Below, piece after piece: positions 8,008-18,909 of a stretch of DNA of 64,000 nt. The notes beneath the pieces are model-generated. The model was given only the letters and a program-made list of their open reading frames with translations, was not told where the DNA came from and did no database searches. Source of the stretch: Pseudomonas delhiensis (GTDB taxonomy: Bacteria > Pseudomonadota > Gammaproteobacteria > Pseudomonadales > Pseudomonadaceae); assembly GCF_900187975.1 (NCBI RefSeq), contig NZ_FZPC01000001.1, forward strand, positions 310,001 to 374,000, given 5' to 3'. How positions within the stretch are numbered: the first letter of the stretch is position 1; every line of letters starts with the position of its first letter. Both the position numbers and the translations under genes were made by a program.

Positions 8008-8733
8008 TTGATCGCCGCCGCGCCACCACGCCCCGCCAGCCCGCCGCTGGACACCCGCTACCAGGTGGAAACCCCGGAAGGCATCGACCTTTTGCTGCGC
8101 CCGGCCGGGCCGGTGGCCCGCGCCCTGGCCTACCTGATCGACCTGGGCATCCGCGTGCTGCTGATGCTGGTGATGTACATCCTGCTGGCCTTCCTCGGCC
8201 AGCTCGGCACCGGCCTCGGCCTGCTGCTCACCTTCCTCGTCACCTGGTGGTACATGGTCCTGTTCGAAGTGCTCAACCAGGGGCGTTCGCCCGGCAAGCA
8301 GGTCATGGGCCTGCGCGTGGTCCACGACGACGGCACGCCGGTCGGCTGGTCCGCCTCGCTGCTGCGCAACCTGCTGCGCTTCGCCGACATCCTGCCCTTC
8401 GGCTACACCCTGGGCCTGCTGGCCTGCCTGTCCAACCCGGCGTTCAAGCGCCTGGGCGACCTGGCCGCCGGCACCCTGGTGATCTACCGCGACCCGCCGC
8501 CGAGCCGGCCGCAGGTCCCGCAGGTGCCGCCGCTGCTGCCGCCGTGCCCGCTGAGCCTGGCCGAGCAGCGCGCCGTCACCGGCTTCAGCGAGCGCGCCGC
8601 GGGCCTGTCGGCGGCACGCCGCGAGGAACTGGCGGGGATTCTCGCCGAGCCCCTGGGCGTGCCCGCGGAACAGGCCGAGGCGCGCCTGGCCGGCATCGCC
8701 AGCGGCCTGCTCGGCGGAGGCCTGGCGCCATGA
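8008..8733 (+). CDS. RDD-family membrane protein
   Basis: First gene of a six-gene operon. About 241 residues from a TTG at 8008; another in-frame TTG at 7924 lies right against the terminator, so the start is uncertain. The RDD domain spans about residues 15-160: the first helix with ARALAYLIDLGIR, GRSPGKQVMGLRV between helices, and KRLGDLAAGTLVIYR at the end. The C-terminal tail is soluble and Ala/Glu-rich. RDD genes often travel with SpoIIM-like and MoxR/DUF58 genes, as here. The stop overlaps the next start by ATGA. Confidence 0.8.
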   Translation: MIAAAPPRPASPPLDTRYQVETPEGIDLLLRPAGPVARALAYLIDLGIRVLLMLVMYILLAFLGQLGTGLGLLLTFLVTWWYMVLFEVLNQGRSPGKQVMGLRVVHDDGTPVGWSASLLRNLLRFADILPFGYTLGLLACLSNPAFKRLGDLAAGTLVIYRDPPPSRPQVPQVPPLLPPCPLSLAEQRAVTGFSERAAGLSAARREELAGILAEPLGVPAEQAEARLAGIASGLLGGGLAP

Positions 8734-9713
8734 AGCAGAGCCTGTTCGAGCAACGCCACCGCAACGACTGGAAGCGCTTCGCCAAGCGCCTGGAACAGCT
8801 GGAGGGCGGCAAGCGCGAGGAATCCACCCGCGACGGCGACTTCGCCAGCGACTACCGCAGCCTCTGCCAGCAACTGGCCCTGGCCCAGGACCGCGGCTAC
8901 AGCAGCCACCTGATCGACCACCTGCAGCAACTGGCCATGCGCGGCCACCAGCAGTTCTACCGCCACCGCAGCCACCTGGGCGCGCGGCTGATCGGCTTCC
9001 TGCTGGCCGGCTTCCCGCGCCTGGTGCGCGAAGAGTGGCGCGCCATCGCCGTCGCCAGCCTGCTGTTCTACGGCAGCCTGCTGGTCATGGGCCTGCTGGT
9101 GTACTGTTTCCCCGACCTGGTCTACAGCGTGCTCAGCGCCGAGCGGGTGGCGGAGATGGAAAGCATGTACGCCCCCGACGCCGCGCGCCTGGGCCCGCTC
9201 GGCGAGCGCGGCGCCGGGGACAACTGGCAGATGTTCGCCTTCTACGTGATGAACAACATCGGCATCGCCTTCCAGACCTTCGCCAGCGGCCTGCTGTTCG
9301 GCCTGGGCAGCCTGTTCTTCCTGTTCTTCAACGGCCTGATGATAGGCGCGGTGGCCGGCCACCTGACGCAGATCGGCTACGTGCAGACCTTCTGGTCCTT
9401 CGTCATCGGCCACGGCGCCTTCGAGCTGACCGCCATCACCTTCGCCGGCGCCGCCGGGCTCAAGCTCGGCTGGGCGCTGCTCGCCCCCGGGCGCCTGGGC
9501 CGCGGCGAGGCGCTGCGGCAGGCGGCGGCCAAGGCCATCCAGTTGGTCGCCGGGGTGATACTGCTGCTGCTCGCCGCCGCCTTCGTCGAGGGCTACTGGT
9601 CCTCGCTCACGCGCTTCCCGGCCACGGTCAAGTACGGCGTCGGCGCCGCGCTCTGGCTGCTGGTGGGCAGCTACTTCCTGTTCGCCGGACGCCAGCGCCA
9701 TGCGCCTGACTGA
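8730..9713 (+). CDS. SpoIIM-like (stage II sporulation protein M / DUF95) membrane protein
   Basis: 327 residues. A charged N-terminal region (about 1-90, starting MKQSLFEQRHRNDWKRF) precedes about five membrane helices. The SpoIIM-type signature NNIGIAFQTFASGLLFGLGS and the IGHGAFELTAITFAGAAGLKLG stretch are clear. In non-sporulating bacteria this family sits with MoxR ATPase clusters and has no proven biochemical role. Start and stop overlap the flanking genes, implying translational coupling. Confidence 0.85.
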   Translation: MKQSLFEQRHRNDWKRFAKRLEQLEGGKREESTRDGDFASDYRSLCQQLALAQDRGYSSHLIDHLQQLAMRGHQQFYRHRSHLGARLIGFLLAGFPRLVREEWRAIAVASLLFYGSLLVMGLLVYCFPDLVYSVLSAERVAEMESMYAPDAARLGPLGERGAGDNWQMFAFYVMNNIGIAFQTFASGLLFGLGSLFFLFFNGLMIGAVAGHLTQIGYVQTFWSFVIGHGAFELTAITFAGAAGLKLGWALLAPGRLGRGEALRQAAAKAIQLVAGVILLLLAAAFVEGYWSSLTRFPATVKYGVGAALWLLVGSYFLFAGRQRHAPD

Positions 9714-11271
9714 CGCCAGCGTGGCGATCCGCCCGCGCAGCGCCTGGGAAGCGCTGGACCTCGGCGTGCTCCTGGCGCGGCGCCACGCCGGGCTGCTGAT
9801 GGCCAGCTGGGCATTGGTGACGCTGCCGGTGTTCGCCCTGCTCAGCCTGCTGCTGTGGGACTACTCCAGCCTGGCCATCCTGGTCTTCTGGTGGCTGAAG
9901 CCGGCCTTCGAGCGCCTGCCGCTGTACATCCTCTCCCGCGCCCTGTTCGCCGATACCCCGACGCTGCGCCAGGCCCTGCGCGCCTTCCCCGGCCTGCTCC
10001 GGCGCCAGCTGCTGCCCAGCCTGCTGTGGCGGCGCTTCAGCCCGACGCGCAGCTTCGACCTGCCGGTGCTGCAGCTCGAAGGCCTCGCCGGCCAGGCGCG
10101 CAGCCAGCGCCTGGTGGTGCTGGGCCAGCGCAACGCCGGCGGCGCCACCTGGCTGACGGTGGTCGGCATGCACTTCGAGCTGGCCCTGTACCTGGGGCTG
10201 ATGGCGCTGCTCTACCTGATGCTGCCGCAGCAGTGGCTGTCGGACTGGAAATGGCAGGCCCTGCTGGACGCCCTGCAGGGCGACTGGCAATGGCTGGAGC
10301 ACCTGTCCAACCTGCTCTACGCCCTGGTCCTGGTGGTCTGGGAACCGGTCTACGTGGCCTGCGGCTTCACCCTCTACCTCAACCGCCGCACCGAGCTGGA
10401 GGCCTGGGACATCGAACTGGTGTTCCGCCGCCTGCGCCAGCGCCTGGTCGGCAGCGCCTACGCCCTGCTGCTGGTGTGCGCCGGCGCCCTGGCCCTGCTG
10501 CCCGACAGCGCGCCCTGGGCCGCGGAAAGCGCCACCAGCTGCCCCCTCCCCAACCAGGACCCGAACGGCCCCGAGGCCGCGCGCCTGCTGCACCAGAAGC
10601 TGACCAGCGAGCAGTCGCGCCAGGCCGTCGACGCCCTGCTCGACGCCCCGCCCTTCCGCAACAGCGAGACGGTCACCCGCTGGCGCCTGGGCGAGCCGCC
10701 CAAGGAGAAGGCCGGCAAGGGCAACGAGGACGACCTCAAGGCCTTCTTCGACGCCCTGGCCCACTGGCGGCCGCTGGGCCTGGTCCTGCAGTCGCTGCAG
10801 ACGCTGTTGTGGGCCGCGCTGATCGCCGCCGTGGTCCTGCTGCTGTGGCGCTACCGCGAATGGCTGCGCCTGTTCGCCACCCGCCTGGGCCTGCCGCAGA
10901 AGACCCGGCGCGAGACGCCGGCGGTGCTGTTCGGCCTGGAACTGGCCCCCGAAAGCCTGCCCGAGGACGTCGCCGGCGCCGCCGAGCGGCTCTGGGACGA
11001 ACAGCCCCGCCTGGCCCTGGGCCTGCTCTACCGCGCCCTGCTCAGCCGCCTGCTGCACGACTACCGGGTGCCGCTGCGCGACTCCAGCACCGAAGGCGAG
11101 GTGCTGGGCCAGGTGGAAGGTCTGCAGCAGCCCGAACTGGACCGCTACGCGCGGGAACTGACCCTGCACTGGCAGGCCCTCGCCTACGGCCACCGCCCGC
11201 CGCCCGGCGAGCTGCGCCAGGCGCTGTGCGACGGCTGGCGCCGGCTGTTCGGCCCGGGAGCGCCGGCATGA
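9700..11271 (+). CDS. Large membrane protein with C-terminal DUF4129-like domain
   Basis: 523 residues; starts 14 nt inside the preceding gene. The N-terminal half has several hydrophobic helices (about 30-60, 165-190, 200-230, 255-275). A periplasmic or cytoplasmic linker (about 280-355) leads to one more helix (about 365-385). The last 110 residues (RLWDEQPRLALGLLYRALLSRLL) resemble DUF4129, a domain also found beside transglutaminase-like and MoxR/DUF58 genes. It probably belongs to a membrane complex assembled or remodelled by the MoxR ATPase encoded downstream. Confidence 0.75.
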   Translation: MRLTDASVAIRPRSAWEALDLGVLLARRHAGLLMASWALVTLPVFALLSLLLWDYSSLAILVFWWLKPAFERLPLYILSRALFADTPTLRQALRAFPGLLRRQLLPSLLWRRFSPTRSFDLPVLQLEGLAGQARSQRLVVLGQRNAGGATWLTVVGMHFELALYLGLMALLYLMLPQQWLSDWKWQALLDALQGDWQWLEHLSNLLYALVLVVWEPVYVACGFTLYLNRRTELEAWDIELVFRRLRQRLVGSAYALLLVCAGALALLPDSAPWAAESATSCPLPNQDPNGPEAARLLHQKLTSEQSRQAVDALLDAPPFRNSETVTRWRLGEPPKEKAGKGNEDDLKAFFDALAHWRPLGLVLQSLQTLLWAALIAAVVLLLWRYREWLRLFATRLGLPQKTRRETPAVLFGLELAPESLPEDVAGAAERLWDEQPRLALGLLYRALLSRLLHDYRVPLRDSSTEGEVLGQVEGLQQPELDRYARELTLHWQALAYGHRPPPGELRQALCDGWRRLFGPGAPA

Positions 11272-12538
11272 GCCGCTCCACCCGCTGGCTGCTCGGCGCG
11301 CTGGCGCTGCTGGTCGGCGCCGCCGTGGCCTGGTACCTGTACCAGAACCTGCGGCCCTACCCGGAGAAGATCGAGCACGGCGCCTCCCCCGAGGCCCGCG
11401 CCAACCCCTACCTGGCCGCCGAACGCTTCCTCCGCGGCCGCGGCCTGCAGGTCGACAGCGCCAAGGGCCTGGAAGTGCTCGACGGCCTGCCCAGCCAGGG
11501 CCACACCCTGGTCCTGCTGGGCAGCCGCGAGAACGTCACCCCCGCGCAGAACCGCGCCCTGCTCGACTGGACGCGCCGCGGCGGCCACCTGATCGTCACC
11601 GCCGAGCGTCTGTGGGACGAGAAGGACGGCAAGAGCGGCGACCTGCTGCTCGACCCGCTGGGCATCCAGCAGTACCTCACCGAGGACCTGGACAAGGGCG
11701 CCAGCGCCGACAAGCCCGAAGCCGACGGCGAGGCCGCGCCGCCGGGCAAGGTGCCGCCGCCCAAGGGCGTCGAGCAGCCAGCGTCCCCCGCGGCGGACCC
11801 GGCCAAGGCCGAGGAAGAAGAGGACGAGGACAGCTACCCGGACCTGACCAAGCTCTACCTGGAGAACGAGCAGGCCCCGGCCTACATCGGCTTCGACACC
11901 GAGTACCACCTCTACGACTCGAAGAACCTGGCCTACGCCTGGGCCAACAGCCACGACGCCACCCACCTGCTGCAACTGCAGCTGGGCGACGGCCTGGTCA
12001 CGGTGCTGACCGACAACTGGATCTGGCAGACCGCCAACCTCGACGCCTACGACAACGCCTGGCTGCTCTGGTACCTGACCCAGGACAGCGCCGTCACCCT
12101 GGTCTACCGCGCCGACGGCGACAGCCTGCTGAACCTGCTGCTGCGCAACTACCCCCAGGCGCTGCTGGCCCTCGCCCTGCTGCTGGCGCTGGCGCTGTGG
12201 CGCGCCGGCCTGCGCCAGGGCCCGCTGCAACCGGTGCCCAGCCGCGCCCGCCGGCAACTGGTGGAGCACCTGCGCGCCGGCGCCGACTTCCTGCTCCGCC
12301 AGCGCGGCCACGTGGCCCTGGTGCAAGGCCTGCAGCGCGACGTGCTGCGCCGCGCCCGGCAACGCCAGCCGGGCTTCGAACGCCTGCCGATCGCCGAACA
12401 GTGGCAACTGCTCGGGCGCATGACGCGCCTGCCGGTCAGCGCCATCAGCCAGGCCATGCGGCCCTACCCGGCGCCCCGCATGAGCGCCGCCGAATTCACC
12501 CGCCAGGTCGCCCACCTGCAAAGCCTCAGGAATGCCCT

Positions 12539-12542
<4 letters not shown>
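11268..12542 (+). CDS. DUF4350 domain membrane protein
   Basis: 424 residues. N-terminal membrane anchor (about 5-27), then a periplasmic-type domain with LVLLGSRENVTPAQNRALLDWTRRGGHLIVT, typical of DUF4350. An acidic low-complexity linker follows (about 140-190, with EEEEDEDS). A second membrane helix is near 290-310, then a basic cytoplasmic tail. ATGA overlap with the preceding gene and with moxR. In comparable clusters this is the usual third partner of MoxR and DUF58. Confidence 0.78.
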
Positions 12543-13545
<1,003 letters not shown>

Positions 13546-13549
<4 letters not shown>

Positions 13550-14877
13550 AGCCCTCGCGCGTCCTGCTCGCGCTGCTCGCCGCGCTGGCCCTGGCCGCCA
13601 TCGGCCTGGGCAGCGCCACGGCCCTGGGCAGCCCGGCGCCGGCCTGGCTGCACGAGCTGTGGTGGGGCCTGCTGCTGGCCCTGCTCGGCCTGGCCCTGGG
13701 CGATGCCCTGTGGCTGCGCCGCCTGCCCAGCCCGCGCCTGCAACGCCAGTTGGCCGGCAACCTGCCGCTGGGGCGCTGGAGCGAGGTGCGCCTGCAACTG
13801 CAGCACGGCTTCCGCCAGCGCCTGCGGGTCACGCTGTTCGACCACCTGCCCGCGGGCATGGACTTCGAGCACCTGCCCCTGGCCGTGGAACTGCACCCGG
13901 GCGAGACCACCCAGGTCGGCTACCGCGTGCGGCCGCTGCAGCGCGGCCACTTCGTCTTCCCCCGCTGCGAGCTGGAACTGCCCAGCCCGCTGCACCTGTG
14001 GCGCGGCCGGCGCTTCCTCGAGGTGCGCGACGAAACCCGCGTCTACCCCGACTTCGCGCGCATCTACGGCGCCGAGCTGATGGCCGTGGACCACTGGCTC
14101 AGCCGCATCGGCGTGCGCCCCGGGCAGCGCCGCGGCCTGGGCCTGGAATTCCACCAGCTGCGCGAGTTCCGCGACGGCGACACCCTGCGCCAGATCGACT
14201 GGAAGGCCACCGCCCGCAAGCGCACGCCCATCGCCCGCGAATACCAGGACGAACGCGACCAGCAGATCCTCTTCCTGCTCGACTGCGGCCGCCACATGCG
14301 CAGCAAGGACGGCGACCTCTCGCACTTCGACCACGCCCTCAACGCCAGCCTGCTGCTGGCCTACGTGGCCCTGCGCCAGGGCGACGCGGTCGGCCTGCAG
14401 ACCTTCGCCGGCGAACGCCCGCGGCACCTGCCGCCGGCCAAGGGCAACGCCCAGCTGGGCGCGCTGCTCAACGCCGTGTACGACCTGGACAGCAGCCAGC
14501 GCCCGGCGGACTACGCGGCAGCCGTGCAGGCCCTGCTCACGCGCCAGCGCCGCCGCGCCCTGGTGGTGCTGGTGACCAACCTGCGCGACGAGGACGACGA
14601 GGAACTGCTGGGCGCGGTGCGCCGCCTCGGCCGCCAGCACCGCGTGCTGGTCGCCAGCCTGCGCGAGGAAGTGCTCGACCAGTTGCGGCAGGCGCCGGTG
14701 CAAGGCTACGACGAGGCCCTGACCTATTGCGGCGCCCTGGACTACCTGAACGCCCGCGCCGGCCTGCACGAAAAGCTGCTGGCCAACGGCGTGCCGGTGC
14801 TGGACGCCCGCCCCAGCCAGCTGGGCCCGGAACTGGTCAGCCGCTACCTGGGCTGGAAACGCGCCGGAGCGCTGTGA
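13546..14877 (+). CDS. DUF58 domain protein, MoxR partner
   Basis: 443 residues. Two N-terminal hydrophobic segments (about 7-27 and 36-55), then a beta-rich region, then the DUF58 core FHQLREFRDGDTLRQIDWKA around 202-221. A VWA-like region follows, with FLLDCGRHMRSKDG at about 243-256, where the MIDAS-like DxSxS is altered to DCGRH. Last gene of the six-gene operon; such proteins are thought to be the effectors or adaptors of the MoxR ATPase. GC3 and spacing agree with one transcript from about 8.0 kb. Confidence 0.88.
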
Positions 14878-14957
14878 CGGGCGCCTTGCATTGCGCGTAG
14901 GTTCCAGGGAAACACGGATGTAGGAGCAACTGTCTTGCAGGCCGCGCCGAGGTGCTC

Positions 14958-15040
14958 TTCGTAGGAGCGAGCTTGCTCGCGAACCGCATGGCACCATATT
15001 TGTTCGCGAGCAAGAACTAGGCGTCCCCCTCGTCCTACGA
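14958..15040. repeat. Facing pair of Pseudomonas REP-like sequences
   Basis: GTAGGAGCGAGCTTGCTCGCG faces TTCGCGAGCAAG...CGTCCTACG about 16 bases away, giving a REPIN-like structure. A diverged copy starts GTAGGAACAACTGTCT at 15062. The same family recurs at 25654-25738 and, truncated, near 47771. Confidence 0.7.
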
Positions 15041-15081
15041 AAATCGCTGCTAACCGGTAACGTAGGAACAACTGTCTATTG

Positions 15082-15380
15082 GGTTCCCGCGTTCGCGGGA
15101 ACCTCACAAAACATGGGGGCTTGGTGTAGCGCGCCGCTCCGAGTCTGCGGAGATTTTTTGTTTCGCCCCCTCGGGCGAGTCCCTTTTGTCAAACGCCACA
15201 AAAGGAACCAAAAAGGCTTGCCCCGCCATACGGGCCCGATGGAGCCGGGCTACCCTCGCGAATTCCCCCGCCACGGAGGCCCGCCCCGAGGGTACGTCCC
15301 TGTAGCCCATCGGGGCTCTCGCGACATCCATGTCGCATGACCTCCTGAGCGCCGGTTTCGCTCGGCCTTCTGAAGGGGCG
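15082..15380. repeat. Dispersed-repeat-like intergenic DNA with hairpins; no gene
   Basis: Starts with a GGTTCCCGCG / CGCGGGAACC hairpin (15082-15103) and a terminator-like CTCCG-CGGAG stem followed by ATTTTTT (15137-15158). Next comes a stretch with CTTTTGTCAAACGCCACAAAAGGAACC and GGCTTGCCCCGCCATACGGG, wording I know from intergenic repeats in many Pseudomonas genomes. The longer open frames here have no family match that I recognise and are probably chance. Confidence 0.5.
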
Positions 15381-15412
15381 TTCCGGTGCGCTCGGAGGTT
15401 TCTCTGGAAACC

Positions 15413-15574
15413 CGTAGGGCGCATAACGCCTACGGCGTTATCCGCCGTTTTCAACGACGGATGATCGCGGACAGAGTCCGCGATTGGATTCACCGGCCCC
15501 GCCGGACGCCCCGGTGGCACGGCCGTCGTAGGAGCGCGCCCTGCGCGCGAATCGCGGGCAGGGCCCGCTCCTAC
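15413..15574. repeat. Isolated copies of both array repeat families
   Basis: A 35-bp CGTAGGGCGCATAACG...TTATCCGCCG element (15413-15447), a small hairpin ATCGCGGAC/GTCCGCGAT (15465-15485), and a GTAGGAGC...GCTCCTAC palindrome (15527-15574). These are the same two element types that make up the tandem array near 2 kb. Confidence 0.75.
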
Positions 15575-15649
15575 ACGTATCATTCGCGTACCGCCGATGT
15601 TTCCCTTTCCTTCAACTACCGCCCAGGTCGGTTCAGCGCATCCCGCGGC

Positions 15650-16009
15650 TCAGACCGACTCCACCTGGCGGCGAAAACTGAAATAACGGCGCAGCGCTTC
15701 GACCAGCTCGACATACTCCGGCGGCGGCGCCACCAGGCTGAAGCCGGAATCGAAGCTGCCCGGGGTGACGTCTTCGTGGCACCACTGGCAGGTGCCGCTG
15801 AAGTCGATGTGCTGGACCTTGCCGTCCTGCCCGGGGATCTTCAGGCGCATGTCGAACCGCCCGCCCACCAGCATCGGCAGCTGGCTGATCAGCAGCATGC
15901 CGTCCAGCGATACGTTGCCCAGGTAGCCCATGGGCTTGTCGGTGATGCTATTGAACACCTTCAGGTAGTACGGCAGCTGATGGCGCTCTATGTGTCGTTG
16001 ATGACGCAT
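15650..16009 (-). CDS. PilZ domain protein (putative cyclic-di-GMP receptor)
   Basis: 119 residues. The two cyclic-di-GMP motifs of PilZ domains are visible: RxxxR (R5-H-I-E-R9) at the N-terminus and NxSxxG (NVSLDG, about residues 32-37). The rest is a single beta-barrel-sized domain with no fused output, so it probably acts by protein-protein contact. It converges on the DUF58 operon across a repeat-filled gap. A GGDEF cyclase is encoded about 7 kb downstream in the same syntenic block. The start has a weak ribosome site. Confidence 0.85.
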   Translation of the reverse strand: MRHQRHIERHQLPYYLKVFNSITDKPMGYLGNVSLDGMLLISQLPMLVGGRFDMRLKIPGQDGKVQHIDFSGTCQWCHEDVTPGSFDSGFSLVAPPPEYVELVEALRRYFSFRRQVESV

Positions 16010-16068
16010 AATGGCTATTCGCTATGATTTTTACCCAGTATGACGATGCAACCCCGCCACGGCCAGCA

Positions 16069-16494
16069 CTAACGGCACCCTTCGGCCACCCGCGCGGCCA
16101 GCGAGCGACGAGCGGCATCGATCTGCTCGTCGCTATAGTAGAGGCGTTCGCCCCGGGTATCTGTGGAGTAGTAGCGACCTCCGCGCTGCAATGTCGCCAA
16201 CTGGTCGCGCAGGCGCTCGCACTCGGCGCCCGCCTTGGCCTGCTGCTCGGCGGCGCGGCTGCGCGCGGCGGCCTGTTCCTCGCTGCGCGCCTGGTAGAAC
16301 TGGCGGGTACGCTCCTCGCGCTCGCGCGTGGCGGCATCGCGCTCGACCACCTGCGGCCTGACCTCGACGCGCTGCGCCCCCGGCGGCGGGGTTTCGCTGA
16401 AATGCACCTTGCCCTGGGCATCGGTCCAGCGATAGATGTCGGCCGCTGCCAGCAAGGGGGCCAGGGCCATACACAGGCACAGCAACGAACGCAT
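16069..16494 (-). CDS. DUF4124 domain periplasmic protein
   Basis: 141 residues with a cleavable signal peptide (about 1-18, ending LLAAADIY). The DUF4124 motif IYRWTDAQGKVHFSETPP follows at once. The middle (about 55-105) is a charged, probably helical region rich in Glu, Arg and Ala. Function of the family is unknown. It lies between the PilZ gene and a small lipoprotein gene on the same strand. Confidence 0.8.
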   Translation of the reverse strand: MRSLLCLCMALAPLLAAADIYRWTDAQGKVHFSETPPPGAQRVEVRPQVVERDAATREREERTRQFYQARSEEQAAARSRAAEQQAKAGAECERLRDQLATLQRGGRYYSTDTRGERLYYSDEQIDAARRSLAARVAEGCR

Positions 16495-16570
16495 CGCAAC
16501 CTCCTCCTTGAAGCCAGCTACCTGAGCTTAGCGAGCGGCCCACCCCGCTCAAGCCGGCAACGACCGACGG

Positions 16571-16942
16571 TCACGGACGCGCCGGCAACGGTTGTGCCGC
16601 CCCGCTGCCAAGCCGCCCGTTGAGGCGCAGGGTCTCCAGGCGCGCCTTGGCGCGGTAGGCGTACTCGCTGGCCGGGTAGCGGGCGATGATGAAGTCGTAG
16701 GTCTGCGCGGCGTCGACGTAGTACTTCTGGCGTTCCAGGCACAGGCCGCGGAGCATCGAGATTTCCGGCTGCAGCCAGGGCCGCGCGCGGCTCTTGCGCT
16801 CGGCGCGCGACAGGTCGAGCATCACCTGCTCGCAGTCGCCACGCTCGTAGGCGCGGTAGGCGCTGTCCAGGTTCTTGTTGGTCGACCAGCTGTTGCAGCC
16901 GGTAACACTCGCCGCCAGGGCCAGGACACACAGTATTCGCAT
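16571..16942 (-). CDS. Small TPR-type lipoprotein
   Basis: 123 residues from the ATG at 16942 (MRILCVLALAASVTGC), chosen because it gives a perfect lipoprotein signal with lipobox SVTGC; the longer frame start adds 20 residues before it. The mature part has two tetratricopeptide-like helix pairs (YRAYERGDCEQVMLDLSRAE and AAQTYDFIIARYPASEYAYRAKARLE). Divergent from another TPR lipoprotein gene at 17044. Likely an envelope protein of unknown role. Confidence 0.75.
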   Translation of the reverse strand: MRILCVLALAASVTGCNSWSTNKNLDSAYRAYERGDCEQVMLDLSRAERKSRARPWLQPEISMLRGLCLERQKYYVDAAQTYDFIIARYPASEYAYRAKARLETLRLNGRLGSGAAQPLPARP

Positions 16943-17043
16943 GGGGCATATCCTCCGTTGGGAACTGTATCGGCGCGCCTTGGCCGCGCTGAAGGGCATC
17001 ACTAGACTGCGCAGGGAATACGCCCCGGCGCCAAGGAGATGCC

Positions 17044-17850
17044 ATGCGCTCGCACCCCGCCCTGCCCCTGGTCGCCCTGCTGGGCCTGCTGGCGGCCTGC
17101 TCGCCGACCACGCCGCTGTTCGTCGCCCAGGTCACCACCGGCGAAGTCGCCGAGTACAAGAAGCTCAAGAGCGACCGCATGACCGCCGCGGTGGAAGAGG
17201 AAGGCGACCTGCTCACCTACAGCGCCCAGGCCATCCGCGACGGCAAGAGCGCCGAGGCCGAGAAGCTCTACCTCACCGGCTACGACAATACCCGCTACAG
17301 CCCCGACGTGCGCGCCATCGCCCTGTACCAGATCGGCCTGATCTACATGAGCCGCTACAACGACCAGCGCGACGACGCCAAGGCCCTGGACTACTTCCAG
17401 CGCATCGACCGCGAGTTCCCCGGCACCGCCGCGGCCAGCCATGCCGACGCGCGCATCCTGATGATCCGCCAGCGCGCCAGGGAACCGGTGCAGAAGAACG
17501 CCCGCGAGCTGCTGGCCACCTGGAAGCCGCAGCAGAACCTGGACCTGAACAAGACCAGCCTGGACCCGGACATGACCCTGCTGTCGCGCCGCGCCGTGCT
17601 CAAGGACCGCGTCGCCGAGGCCGAGCAGTTGTACCTGCTGGCGGTCAACGACCCGGCCATCCCCGCCGACATCAAGCAGAAGGCGCTGTACCAGCTGGGC
17701 CTGATGCACATGGCCCCCGACAACCCGCACCCCAGCCGCAGCAAGGCCATCGGCTACCTGCGCCACCTGCTGGTGGACTACCCCGACGGCGAGCTGGCGA
17801 ACAAGGCCGCACGCCACCTGGACCAGGCGCTGAACCAGGGCGGCGACTGA
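17044..17850 (+). CDS. TPR-repeat lipoprotein
   Basis: 268 residues; signal peptide with lipobox GLLAAC (Cys at 20). Tetratricopeptide-like helices occur at about 60-110 (SAEAEKLYLTGYDN...AIALYQIGLIYMS) and 195-255 (AEAEQLYLLAVND...KALYQLGLMHMA), consistent with a two-part Sel1/TPR scaffold in the envelope. ATG with AAGGAG seven bases upstream. It shares the intergenic promoter region with the divergent lipoprotein gene and precedes the universal stress protein gene by 64 nt. Confidence 0.78.
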   Translation: MRSHPALPLVALLGLLAACSPTTPLFVAQVTTGEVAEYKKLKSDRMTAAVEEEGDLLTYSAQAIRDGKSAEAEKLYLTGYDNTRYSPDVRAIALYQIGLIYMSRYNDQRDDAKALDYFQRIDREFPGTAAASHADARILMIRQRAREPVQKNARELLATWKPQQNLDLNKTSLDPDMTLLSRRAVLKDRVAEAEQLYLLAVNDPAIPADIKQKALYQLGLMHMAPDNPHPSRSKAIGYLRHLLVDYPDGELANKAARHLDQALNQGGD

Positions 17851-17914
17851 CGCAGGTCAAGCCGGGCCGGCTACGCTTGCACTGCAATGGCAGCAGCCAA
17901 GCGAGGAGCCGACC

Positions 17915-18844
17915 ATGAAACTGCAGCACCTGCTGGTGGTCATCGACCCCACCCGCGACGACCAGCCCGCCCTCACCCGCGCCCAGTGGATCGCCGAGCG
18001 CAGCGGCGCCAGCGTGGCCCTGCTGGTGTGCGACTACAACCCGGCGCTGGACAACGGCCTGCTGATCCCGCAGCACGAGCTGGAGCGGGTGCGCATCCTG
18101 CAGCAGACCGAGCGCCTGGACTGGCTCGACAAGCTGGCCGCGCCGCTGCGCCAGGCCGGCATCGACGCGCGCTGCCACACCCGCTGGGGCAAGCCGTTGT
18201 ACCGCGAGATACTCGCCGCCGTGGCCGAGCACCAACCCGACCTGGTGCTCAAGTCCAGCAGCCGCCACGGCCTGCTCAAGCGGCTGTTCCTGACCAACAC
18301 CGACTGGCAGTTGATCCGCCACTGCGAGACGCCGCTGTGGCTGGTCCACCACGGCGCCTGGGAAGGCAGCAAGCTGTGCGCCGCCCTCGACCCGCTGCAC
18401 GAGGGCGACAAGCCGGCGGCGCTGGACCGCCGGCTGATCGCCACGGCGCTGGAGCTGAACCGCCGCCTGGGCCTGCACGCCAGCTACCTGCACGCCTACG
18501 TGGCGCTGCCGCAGACCCTGGCCTTCGACGCCCAGCTACTGGGCAGCTACGACGAGCACCTGAAGGCCACCGAGGCGCACCACCGCCAGGCCCTGCACCT
18601 GCTGATGGCCGCCCACCCGGCCATGGCCGCCGGCGACACCCACCTGCTGCAGGGCTTCCCCGAGGAGGTGATCCCCGAGTTCGTCCGCAACCAGGGCATC
18701 GACCTGCTGCTGATGGGCGCAGTGGCCCGTGGCCAGCTGGAAAGCGCATTGATCGGCCACACCGCCGAGCGCGTGCTGGAAGAAATCGAGTGCGACCTGC
18801 TGGTGCTCAAGCCGGCACGCGAACCGTCATCGGAAAAGGGGTAA
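17915..18844 (+). CDS. Universal stress protein, tandem-domain
   Basis: 309 residues formed by two UspA domains (about 1-145 and 150-305). The second domain retains a degenerate nucleotide-binding motif, LLMGAVARGQLESALIGHTAE, close to the G-x2-G-x9-G-S/T pattern; the first has KSSSRHGLLKRLF at the same place. Tandem Usp proteins of Pseudomonas help survival in anaerobic energy stress. It lies directly before pykA, 65 nt away, as in P. aeruginosa. Confidence 0.88.
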   Translation: MKLQHLLVVIDPTRDDQPALTRAQWIAERSGASVALLVCDYNPALDNGLLIPQHELERVRILQQTERLDWLDKLAAPLRQAGIDARCHTRWGKPLYREILAAVAEHQPDLVLKSSSRHGLLKRLFLTNTDWQLIRHCETPLWLVHHGAWEGSKLCAALDPLHEGDKPAALDRRLIATALELNRRLGLHASYLHAYVALPQTLAFDAQLLGSYDEHLKATEAHHRQALHLLMAAHPAMAAGDTHLLQGFPEEVIPEFVRNQGIDLLLMGAVARGQLESALIGHTAERVLEEIECDLLVLKPAREPSSEKG

Positions 18845-18909
18845 GATGGCCGCCGGGCCGGCCCGGCTCCCGCCGCCGGCCCGCACGCTCGTCTTCCAAG
18901 GAGTCCCGC

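Noticed and set aside
656-8010. Near-identical 18-base words TCAGCGACTGCNAACGCC upstream of the genes at 804 and 8008
   Set aside because: A single pair with one mismatch is expected by chance in a 64-kb window and no longer similarity surrounds it.
15104-15583. 159-codon minus-strand frame in the gap before the PilZ gene
   Set aside because: Covers dispersed repeats and hairpins, no ribosome site and no recognisable domain.
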